Assembly (NCBI GenBank): GCA_947396885.1
Contig: OX377202.1
Span: forward strand, 17,174,001-17,238,000
Source of the DNA: Heligmosomoides polygyrus polygyrus
Lineage: Eukaryota > Nematoda > Chromadorea > Rhabditida > Heligmosomidae
Direction: 5' to 3'
DNA: 64,000 bases
Part shown: piece by piece, positions 55,036-64,000 of the stretch
Layout of the letters: each line of letters opens with the position of its first letter
Position numbering within the stretch: the first letter of the stretch is position 1
Notes under the pieces: model-generated
Database searches by the model: none
What the model was told of the DNA's origin: nothing
What the model saw: the letters and a program-made list of their open reading frames with translations, nothing else
Translations under genes and position numbers: made by a program

Positions 55036-55705
55036 ATATGCTCCCTAGGATCAGTGCGACATATTATCATCACTTAGGTTCATTGAAAAAACCAAAAAAA
55101 CTGTCAAAGGCAAGAGCAGTGGGAGCCAAGAAATTTACAGAAGGGCTCGTGAGAAGCAAAGTGGTGAGCAGATCACACTTGGCAAGCCTAAGATCGAAGT
55201 TGTTGGTTACAATAGAAGCATTCAAGAAGCAGCCACAACTGCAACGGCGTAGAGAAGCCTGGAGACGACGGTTGAACACTAAAGTCACAAGCAATCTCAT
55301 GGAAGAACAGTGCCAGCGAACACAATAATATAAAACACAAGAAAATATAGATGTTCAAACGAGTAAAAAGAGTTTATTTGTTTTCTTTTTACTTAGGCAA
55401 AATAAAGTTACATAAAGACAGACAGCCATTCCAAGACATACGGTCATGCCTAGGTCTACTGGTGGGAGATTATGGAGATGTCGTTGCTAAACTGTTGACC
55501 AGGATTTTCATCGGCTTTGTTTTGGTTTAGCTCCTGTGGCGGCCTTGTCCTTGTTATAAGCCCTAGAAATCCGAAAAGAACTAAGCACCAGTCAATAAGA
55601 TAACGAGAGCGCTGCCTGAGCTGGCAGAGAAGTCAATGTTATTCAACGGCTATATGTAGAAGCATGACACTTTAACGCTTTCTTTATGCCGTTGGAAAGA
55701 TGTCT
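55036..55705. other. Spacer, nothing recognised
   Basis: A Lys/Arg-rich plus ORF (55038-55328) has no recognised domain. Confidence 0.35.
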
Positions 55706-55808
55706 AGTTGCAATCAAATCTCTTTCGCTAGGCAGGACTCGAACCTGCGTCCTTTCCGGGCAGCTATGTTGCGGCTTGTTGACCGCTGTTTGACTATTAC
55801 CCATCAGC
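55706..55808 (-). repeat. SINE-B relative
   Basis: gcaatcaaatctctttcgct, aggcaggactcgaacctgcg (T stem and B box on minus) and diverged remainder. Confidence 0.55.
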
Positions 55809-55972
55809 CTTCACCCGTTATAACGAGATGAGTCGGCCGCTGATGTCAGCCTGCAACCGGTTAGACTGAAGGTCTTCGTATGTAGATTAAGGTTTTTACA
55901 TTTTTGATTAAGCCTGGAGCAATTGTTATATAACAACCTTGCAGCAACACAACTGAACACCCTTTGAACTCA

Positions 55973-55977
55973 TTATA

Positions 55978-56033
<56 letters not shown>
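55973..56033. repeat. (AT)n microsatellite
   Basis: About 60 bp of alternating AT. Confidence 0.95.
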
Positions 56034-56037
<4 letters not shown>

Positions 56038-58045
56038 TTCTATAGCAGCCACTCCAGTCAAAAAAAGCAAGAAACATCTTGCCTGACTTCCTTGACCCCG
56101 ATTCACCGCTTCGGAATCTGGAGAAGGCAATTTTCTAGACACGCTGTCCAACATTTTTATATGGAGCTCCGCAAACAACTAGAGTTTGATAGAACGTTCA
56201 ATGTGCCGTAGAATATCAACGTTAGAACGTCACGGCAAAACTAGGTCTGCTAAGCAAGCTGATAATGTGCTCGCTTCGAAATATGTTTATAAACCCACGT
56301 GTTTAATCTTAAAATCGTTCATAGGAATGAATACCTACAGGTGGGAGCGGTTTGCCATTCAAGCGTTGATTTTACATAGGTCTGATCAGCAGAAAGCCGG
56401 TATTTAATCATGTATTCCTACCATACATAGCATGTTATACACCGGTATAGCTGAAGTGGTAGCAGCCAGTATGGGAAGGATAGAAACTGAATGGGATATC
56501 TCAAGTGCTTGCGTAAGCTAGTTATTGCATTCGAATACTGTCTCTACAACATCCCATAGAAGTGCAATGAACGGCGCAACCAAACAGAAATTGATTAGCA
56601 AGACCCTGCTCCTTTGTATTATTCTATTCGGGTGACGTGATTCAGAGAGCTGCACGACGATTTGTTACGTATTTCGGCAGAGCTTCCTTCTTTAGCCGAT
56701 ATGCTGGTTCACTCAAGAACGATGCCCTACACTAATCGTAAAGAAAAGCTTGTCCATGACGCGAATGTGGGCAGCATTGAGAGGTGAGAGCGTTCTAGGC
56801 AATCACAACCAATCAGAGCACCGTCTAACTGCGCGCTGGACAATCAGGAAAGGGACCGTACACGACATATCTGATTGGCATTCGATGTAATCTCATTGGA
56901 TTCGCATTCGCACCTCCCAATCCTGCCCACATTCGCGACTAGAACCGAAGAACGTGGATGTCGCTAGTGCCTCTGAGAGCATAAAGTTAAAGTAAGCGTC
57001 CAATCCCAAAGAAAGTGATAGAGGAATTCTTCATGGAAGTGGAGAAGTTTTTACTTCAGAAGGAATGAATACACACTTGAAGGTAGCATGTGAGACTTGA
57101 TCGCCAGGATGAGGAGGGGGAGCCTTCATAAGCATTTTTTCAGAAACCTTATCTCATCGTAGAGCAGCATGGAGGAAACAGAGCAAACAGAGTAAAAAGG
57201 TCATAATTCTATTGACAAGGGACGAGTGTTAATCAGCTTAGACCAATAATCCCTCAAAATACCACTCCAAGGGCAGCTATCGAGTTCCAAAGGTAAGCCG
57301 CAAGTATTAGAGAACAAGTGCACAGTTTGATGTGAGAGTATTAATCGAACGAATGGCAGCATAAGTGCTCTCAAAGCTATAAACTAACTGAATCTTTGAC
57401 TCCAGGGTTCTCCTCCAAAACAAAAAGTGAAAGCCGAGACGCTGAACAGAAGAAGATGCAGCAAAACAAAAGTCGGCCACCAGCGCGCCCAAAGCATTTC
57501 TAAGGGTAGGTAATAAGGAAATGCTCTAATCGGTCCCGCTAACTTGAACAGCGACTACTAAATACCATTGTACTTACCATTATTGAGGCAGGATTCCTGC
57601 ATTTCTGTCGAATTCCACGATCTACAGGCTTCAACAACGTCCCCCATTTGTCCGCAATCCCGGTGGATCTATCTCTCTCCATATTCCGATTCCAAACAAG
57701 GACATCATGTCAGCGCTTTACTATAGAAGTCCGCCTAATGGTTTAGTCGGCGTGCTCACATTTGTTTGGCACCCACCCCGCAAGAAAATTCAGTTAAGGC
57801 GCAAAAGGGATCACTTATGGCTGCTGTTCAGCACGTATTAATGTAGCACGCTGCGCGAACGGCCCACCTAATTTAAGATGACTCATGCCGACGCTATTCC
57901 TGATTCCTAAATGCGTACAATTGTCTGAACTCCGGAGACATTCTCTCGTTAATTCGAGCACTGGCACTCTGAGCACGATCCGATCAATCGCTTGTAATTG
58001 CACGCTCATTCTGCTCTGCTAGCTCCTAAATATCTAAGGCATGTA
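56034..58045. other. Long spacer
   Basis: A much-eroded SINE-A-like trace may lie at 56450-56620 (gtatgggaaggatag, catcccatagaagtgcaatg). Otherwise nothing recognised over about 2 kb. Confidence 0.4.
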
Positions 58046-58049
58046 TTTA

Positions 58050-58350
58050 TATAGCGGTGCATGTAGCGCAGTCGGAGGAGGCGCCGGCTGTTGCGTGCAC
58101 CCGATACCACGTTCCTGGTTCGGATTTCCCGCCCAGGCCAACCAAGCCCTCCATCCCTCCGGGGTCGGTGAATTGGTACCAGACGTGTCTGGGAAGGACA
58201 GAGCGCTGACTTGTTCATCGGCCGGTCACCACAAGTCATTGTTTGGCCAAATACGCATTCAAGTCGCCTCCACGACATTCTGCAGAAGTAGCATGCGTAG
58301 CGCATCCCAAAAGGGATTGAGTAACGCCGTCCTTTATCCTTTATATTCAC
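58050..58350 (+). mobile_element. SINE-A copy, full length, near consensus
   Basis: gtgcatgtagcgcagtcgga (A box), cgttcctggttcggatttcc (B box), intact body, ending cgtcctttatcctttatatt. Confidence 0.9.
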
Positions 58351-58577
58351 TATCAGTTGGAGTGATAGCGCCATCTGAGAAGACCTCGGCCGTCGCCTAC
58401 ACCCCAAGCGAAGGCTGGAGGTTAGCTTCCGCTCAGGACAACCAGGGACAAGGGACAACTCAAGAGACAAGGCACATCAAGGGACAACTTTCCGTCTTCG
58501 CGGAGTCAGTGGATCCAATGACTTCACAGAAACTAAAAAAAGGCTGGTCCATGGGCTGGCCACCTCAAGATAGTTTT

Positions 58578-58872
58578 TAAGTTAGATAAAGGATAAGGGC
58601 AGCAGTAATGAATTCTACTTTTGGCTGCGCCTCACATTCTACTTCTACGGGATATCGAGAAGCAACTTAATGCGTACTTGGCCTATACATACAATGAATT
58701 GCGATGAGCAGCCGATGGGCAAGTCAGTGCTTTACGTTCCCAGGCAGGTCTGATACCAATCCAACGTCCACATAGGGATGAAAGGCTTGGTTTTTGCAGG
58801 GAATCGGAGCGAACAGGTTGGTGTCGAGCGTACACTACAGTCAGTTCCCCTGCGTTGCACCCGACGTGTAAG
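58578..58872 (-). mobile_element. SINE-A copy, diverged
   Basis: agataaaggataagggcagc, cattctacttctacgggata, body partly diverged, and a weak A-box end (ctgcgttgcacccgacgtg). Confidence 0.75.
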
Positions 58873-59524
58873 TTAAAGTTACGCATACAAAACGCGTACT
58901 TGATATCCCATGAAGGTTAAATGAGTAGCGCATTCCACAAATCACTGACCAAAGCCAAACTTTACACTTCACCACTTGCTTCAGTGTAGGAATAACAGTG
59001 GATTGGAAAAGTACGTGATCTACCCTTGGAAAGGTACAGGAGCAGAGACATCCTTGAATTGAAACGTCGAAGCAGGTGCGAAGCAGGCCTTGGACACGCG
59101 CATACTTCGCTGAATTGTGGAACTGAACCTCATAAGCACTCAAGACCCAGCCCATCGTCGCGCATCACATGGTCCGTCAATTGTACTAAGGAGCAATTGT
59201 TTATTCCAACGTTTATTTGCTCGGACTTCTGAGAAAACAGTTTGTTCTCTGCGATGAAGTGGAAAGTGCATCCAGTGGAAGGAGGTATCCCACGCACGCA
59301 GTGAGATCGTCGCCGCCAGCGGGTGGAATCACGTCGGCGGCGACACTTCAGTTGTCGGCTAATGGTCTCGGGTTTCAGCCGCGATTGAAAGTTTGCGCAC
59401 GTAGTCATGTGCACTCCGAGGTGCTCAATGCTCTACAAACAGAAGTCAAACTCCACGAAAGGTGTTGGAGCACCCGTTCCAACAGGATTGGATGGATGAA
59501 TGACACATTAATCAACATTTTTTA

Positions 59525-59925
59525 TAGGATGCGCCACACATTCCGCCTCTGTGAGAAGTCGTAGAGGCAATCTGAACGCATATTTGACCTAAAGAATGAA
59601 GTCGGCAGGCCATTCGATTAGAACGTAAGTCTAATGGGTAGATGACGGACGACGTTAATCAACCCTTCTCTGAGATGCGCCATGCCTTCTACTTCTACAG
59701 GATGTTGTGGATCAATTTGAATGTGTATTTGGCCTATGCAGTGACATGCGGTGGTTAGCCGATGGGATAGTCAGTATTTTAGAGGCGCATGGTAGAACAA
59801 TCGGTGGAGGCGCCGACTGTGACCTGTACCCTATGCCAGGTCGCTGGTTCTGATTTCGAGCCAAGCCTTCCATACAACCGTGATGGGTGAATTGCTAGCA
59901 GACTTGTTTTGGAAGAATAAGAGGA
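59525..59925. mobile_element. SINE-A fragments in mixed orientation
   Basis: 59525-59600 and 59640-59785 are minus pieces (gatgcgccatgccttctact). 59785-59925 is a plus piece with tagaacaatcggtggaggcg and ggtcgctggttctgatttcg. Strongly eroded. Confidence 0.65.
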
Positions 59926-60535
59926 TTAAGTAAGAAAAGAAGAAAAAAAGAGAAAATTTATTCTCTATTTTTTGTAGCTCTAATCAATTCAATTATCTGG
60001 TTCGCCTTTGCAAATTTTCCCTAAGCCATCTAAGGCCTTCAGGGTGATCTTTCGCAGTCAGACCAGGTAGCGACAACCTTAGAGTGACTACGCACTTCTG
60101 GAGGCATGTTGAGCCATAATCAGGCTGAAACAATGGTGGCTACTAAATGCATCTCCAATTTTTTTTGGTAATCACCGGCTGTTGTTTTTTCTAATTCGAG
60201 CCGTGGTGGTATATTTTCCTGGTTTTAATTCGAGGTGCTCTGCCATACTCCAGGTCAAACTGAAGACCAAAGAGAAATAGTTCCGGTCTGTTCTAGTTTA
60301 AACCAATTTTGAATTTTCGAAGAGCTTCGCATCTCTTACTTACTTGGACTGCTGATAGTTGATTAAGTTCAAGATATTTCTTACAAGCAGAAGCACGTCT
60401 AGCGCAGTCGGCAGGAAATCTGGTTTCGCACGGAACCACAAATTGAATGTTGGTTCAGTTCTTCCCCACCATTGCCTATGGAGCTAAGATGGAGCTAAGT
60501 GCCTGCCATCTAGCTAGGATGGAATAATAGGAATC
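59926..60535. other. Spacer
   Basis: Only a stray A-box-like word (gtctagcgcagtcggcagg, about 60396) is notable. Confidence 0.4.
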
Positions 60536-60668
60536 GGACGTGTTTTTGTAGGTTTAAGAGGCAAAGGATGTGAGATAAAGGGTTGAGGATAAAGGATTGA
60601 GGATAATGGCAAAGGATGAAGAAAAATGATAGATGGCAAAGGATAATGGATAAAGAATAAAAAGGATA
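60536..60668 (-). repeat. Expanded SINE-A-type tail
   Basis: About 130 bp of ggataa/aggatgaa/aaaggat-like words lead into the SINE at 60660, an unusually long version of the SINE-A 3' tail. Confidence 0.65.
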
Positions 60669-61085
60669 AAGGACGGCGTTACTCAATCCCTTGTGAGATG
60701 CGCCACACACTCTACTTCTAAGGCCTATGTCATACCACCGCTCACCCCGAGCGACGCCTAATGATGAGCTCCCATATCGATCGCGCGAAGCGATGAGTCG
60801 ATGAGGGAGCCTATCATTAGGCTTCGCTCAGGGTGAGCGATGGTATGACATAGGTCTAAGGGATGTTGTGGAGGCGATTTTGAATGTGTATTTGGCCATA
60901 CATTACTTGAGGTGGCCAGCCCATGAACAAGTCAGCGCTTTGTTCTTCTCAGACAAGTCTGGTACAAATCAATGACCCCGCAGGGAAGGAAGATTTTGTT
61001 GGCCTAGGCGGGAAATGCGAACCAGGAACCTGGTAACGGGTGCACGCGACAGCCGGCACCTCCTTTAGCGGTGCTATACGCGCCC
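60660..61085 (-). mobile_element. SINE-A copy carrying a palindromic insertion
   Basis: aggataaaggacggcgttac at the 3' side; interrupted at 60724-60854; resumes gatgttgtggaggcgatttt and ends tttagcggtgctatacgcgc. Confidence 0.86.
60724..60854. mobile_element. 131-bp palindromic MITE with 7-bp TSD
   Basis: cctatgtcataccaccgctc (60724) is inverted at the right end (gagcgatggtatgacatagg, to 60854); arms about 50 bp. TCTAAGG at 60717-60723 and 60855-60861 is a perfect target duplication inside the SINE. Confidence 0.88.
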
Positions 61086-61149
61086 AGGATAATGGAGAAA
61101 AGAAAAAAAGAATAAAAGCTAAAATTATAAGCGAAAGAAGCGATTAAGA

Positions 61150-61432
61150 ATAAAAGTTTAAGGACAAAGGACGACTTCAATCAGCCCTCTTTAGGATGTG
61201 CCGCCCACTCTTCTGCTGCCGGTATCGCAGAGGCAATCTGGGAGCGTATCTGGCCCAAGCAAGGACTTGCGGTGGATGAGCAATAGAAGCATTCGTGTTT
61301 TACAATTCAAGAGAAGTCTGGTACCGATTATCCATCCCTGAAGGATGGAAAGCTTGGCCTGGGCGTGGCTTGAACCAAAAACCGTGATTTACAGTACATG
61401 CTTAAGCCGTTGCTCTCCCACTCCACTGCCAC
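61150..61432 (-). mobile_element. SINE-A copy, diverged
   Basis: aaggacaaaggacgacttca, aggatgtgccgcccactctt, ggatggaaagcttggcctgg; A-box end lost or diverged (ccactccactgccacc). Confidence 0.72.
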
Positions 61433-62168
61433 CCGAAGGGTAAGTTAAAAGCTGTCCACCATCAAAACCGTTGGTCCAATATGTATTTGTTCCTGTCGTA
61501 ACACAGAAGAAGAGTATATGACGCCTTCCAATTGGGTACGTATCAACGGATCCTTTCCCCGTTAAGATATTGCGTTTTCCTGCCTCGAAATGAGAGAGAA
61601 CAGTCACCATATCTGAACAGTTATAGGTACTAAGGTGCAGCAGAGTCAGATAAATGAGAAAGTATAGCGGAATGGGGGTCTGATACTTGTCACCTGATTG
61701 GAGACCTCTTAAATCGCTGAAGATGATTAAAATCCGTAAAGAAACAGTGTGGTTAGTGGAAGCACTCCAGAAGAGGCTTTGCTGGAAGTACGTCAGAAAG
61801 AAAAAGTTGTGTCGCTGGAGCTCGGCGATCCTGTTACATTGATGGAAGCTAGCCAAAGATGGCTCGTAGCGAAAGCTGAAAAAAGGTGGAGAAAACGAAG
61901 AACGAACACATTGCTCCACTTTTCCATCCAACAGATCTATACCTAAATTACATAGAGCCTGAAGTCCAAAAGAATGGATGTTGCTTCCATGCATTTGAAT
62001 GAGCCGGAGGGAAATGAGCAGAAATAAAAGAAAAAGAGCCGAAGTTTTCTTGGATGATGCCGAGAACGTTTTGATCACAATATAAAGCGGTTTAGCCGTA
62101 ACTACTAGGCAATTGAAACGCGTAATTGAATTCCGCTGGATTTCTACAAAAAATACCAGGATATGCAA
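61430..62168 (-). CDS. Unassigned open frame, possible exon(s) of an extracellular protein
   Basis: The longest unexplained open frame in the window (259 codons including a stretch inside the neighbouring SINE). The C-terminal third (61650-61430) looks protein-like: YNCSDMVTVLSHFEAGKRNI, TGKGSVDTYPIGRRHILFF, TGTNTYWTNGFDGG, with a Cys and an NCS sequon, and an acceptor-like tcatcttcag near 61720. Upstream parts are Phe/Leu-rich and less convincing. I do not recognise a family. It may be chance openness or an exon of a nematode secreted protein. Confidence 0.3.
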
Positions 62169-62407
62169 CAGAGAGTCGAGAACCCTCCAGAAGCCAAAAG
62201 AAGAAGGAAAAGACGAGACGCAGAAATCGCGTCGAGCCCAACAAATGAAACAAACCCAGTCTCCTTTGAAATGGAAGATAAAGCAACGGAGAAGACGTTT
62301 TCATCTCCATCTTTTCAAGCCTTCAAGTAGACGACGACTGAGCTACGCGCACCAGCAGATAATGTAAGAATACACTAGTAATATCCTACAGCAAGATTCA
62401 TGACTAA

Positions 62408-62700
62408 ATAAAAGGATAAAGGACGGCGTTACTCAATCCCTTTTAGGATGCGCCACGCATTCTACTTCTACGGGATGTCGTGGAGGCGATTTAAATGCGT
62501 ATTTGGCCATACAATGACTTGCGGTAGCCAGCCGATGAACAACTCAGCGCTCTATCCTTTCCAGACAAGTCTGGTACCAATTCACCGACCCCGGAGGAAT
62601 GGAAGGCTTGGTTGGCCTGGGCGGGAAATCCGAACCAGGAACCTGGTATCGGGTGCACGCGACAGTCGGCGCCTCCTTCGACTGTGTTACCGCGCCCACT
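62408..62700 (-). mobile_element. SINE-A copy, near consensus
   Basis: aaaggataaaggacggcgtt to ttcgactgtgttaccgcgcc; high identity with 43458 and 63120. Confidence 0.9.
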
Positions 62701-63119
62701 CACAAACGTAATAATGATGGTTAGTAGCGTTGAAATTTACAGAGACCGAACATACCGTTTCAATGCACGTCCTGTTCTCGCTTTTTATGTTTTTTTTTTC
62801 AAAAATAAATTAATACAGTAGTAAAAATAACAAATGATAAACATGAAAATGGTGGCCAAGAATCAGATCCAGCCCTTGAAGACATATATAAGTGGTGCCA
62901 TGTCAATGAAGACGTTCAAGGAGAAAACAAACGCTTAAACAATCAGGAAGCTGAGAGTCACTTGGAGGAAACCTACTGAATTGTCTGCGAAGCCGACACA
63001 CGCCTAACGAATCCTTTTAATATTTCAGAGAATCAAAGTCAGTAAACATTTCGTTTGAAATTGGTGAGCAAATTGTTCCCTGTATATGCATTAATTTTGT
63101 TCAGAAAGGTGAAAAGTAT

Positions 63120-63422
63120 ATAAAGGATAAAGGACGGCGTTACTCAATCCCTTTTGGGATGCGCCATGCATTCAACTTCTACGGGATGTCGTGGAGGCGA
63201 TTTGAATGCTTATTTGGCCAATGACTAGAGGTGGTCAGCCGATGAACAACTCAGCGTTTTATCCTTCCCAGACAAGTCTGATACCAATTCACCGACACTG
63301 GAGTGATGGAATGCTTTGTTGGCCTGGGCGGGAAATCCGAACCAGAAACCTGGCACAGGGTGTATCGTATCAGGCGCCGAAGAGCCCGTTCTCCTTTCTC
63401 CTGCTGCGCTACATGCGCCCTT
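63120..63422 (-). mobile_element. SINE-A copy, near consensus
   Basis: ataaaggataaaggacggcg to ctgctgcgctacatgcgccc, with a short extra segment near the A-B spacer. Confidence 0.88.
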
Positions 63423-63761
63423 TAGAAATTGGAGATATTTGGAAATCAAGTGGAACACGAAGACAAGAACAAGCTTTAACATATCGCTTTGCCTGAAATT
63501 CAACTTCTGGGTGACATCGCAAAGGCATGATATTCAAGGATCTAGCCAACATTCAAGCAGTGACAGAACATCAGAAGGGAATTACGAGTGAGTCAGCAGA
63601 GCGCGAAAGGCCATCCTATTCAGATACACCCTCGCACTTGCTGGACGACAGCAGAGTTCAGTGCGGACTAGGTTGTCGGAGGCGGGACCTAGCGTTCCGT
63701 CCCTGGAGGCGTTGGCCCTCGAGTGAGGTATTCATGCTCAGGCTTGCAAATTTACTTACAA

Positions 63762-64000
63762 GATTAAAGGATAAGGAACAGTGATAATCAACCCTTTTGG
63801 GATGCGCCACGCATTCTACTTCCACTGGATGGCATAGAGGCAAATTGAATGCATGTTTGATCTACACAATAACTTGCGATGGTCAGTCGATGGTCAACTC
63901 CCTGTTTAATCCGTCCAAGACAAATCTGGTTCTAATTCACAGACCACCGAAGTGTGGAAGGCTTGATTGGATTGGGCGAGAAATCCGAATCAACAACCTG
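63762..64000 (-). mobile_element. SINE-A copy, cut by the window end
   Basis: aaggataaggaacagtgata, gatgcgccacgcattctact through gcgagaaatccgaatcaaca; the B/A-box end lies beyond the window. Confidence 0.82.

Overview
The window reads as repeat-dense nuclear DNA of a nematode, most likely a strongylid (hookworm-like) worm. That placement is inference. It rests on small GT-AG exons (76-214 bp) with introns from 67 bp to about 4.8 kb, RTE-type retrotransposons resembling those common in hookworm assemblies, mariner/Tc1 elements, and a neuropeptide GPCR of the nematode-expanded dmsr class. Nothing looks bacterial, viral or organellar: no operons, no ribosome-binding sites, no long uninterrupted ORFs.

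One host gene can be reconstructed with confidence. It is a seven-transmembrane receptor on the minus strand between 37,822 and 26,205, of the dmsr / FMRFamide-like peptide receptor class. Seven consecutive exons join in frame and cover TM1 to the C-terminal tail; only the N-terminal exon(s) are unplaced. Its introns account for most of the 11.6 kb and are full of transposable elements. A second candidate exon (61.43-62.17 kb, minus) is weak.

The rest is mostly mobile DNA. (1) About 30 copies and fragments of a roughly 295-bp tRNA-derived SINE (here 'SINE-A') lie in both orientations. It has a clear A box, a B box and an (ATCCTTT)n-like tail, and several copies have target-site duplications of 10-24 bp. 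(2) A second tRNA-like family ('SINE-B', about 80-100 bp, perfect B box GGTTCGAGTCC) has at least seven copies. (3) Non-LTR retrotransposon pieces include an endonuclease-bearing RTE 5' fragment (9.2-10.4 kb), 5'-truncated 3' ends with 15-17 bp TSDs (10.66-11.11 and 29.82-30.68 kb), two fused RT copies (15.24-17.73 kb), one with a 5' inversion (about 41.9-43.07 kb), a CR1/Jockey-like tail (52.43-52.95 kb) and smaller remnants. (4) DNA transposons include four mariner or mariner-like relics (2.27-3.18, 23.4-24.1, 39.20-40.08, 40.18-40.6 kb), a Tc1-like element with 200-bp TIRs (26.82-28.89 kb), a hAT-like non-autonomous element (17.99-19.46 kb) and several palindromic MITEs. (5) There are tandem and palindromic repeats, notably a 145-bp tandem array (13.98-14.50 kb) and a 12.0-13.8 kb complex of direct and inverted units.

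Layout. 0-9 kb: SINEs, a chimeric mariner, MITEs and AT-rich spacer. 9-20 kb: RTE pieces, repeat complex, tandem array, and a hAT-like element inside a SINE. 20-26 kb: SINEs, mariner and RTE remnants. 26-38 kb: the GPCR gene, with a three-level nest (palindromic MITE, Tc1-like, foldback) in its last intron. 38-64 kb: mariner and RTE relics and dense SINE-A/SINE-B insertions. The SINE copies act as landing pads for a hAT-like element, a 131-bp palindrome and an RTE tail, which gives relative insertion ages. The new-looking biology here is the SINE families and the structurally odd transposon derivatives, not a new gene cluster.
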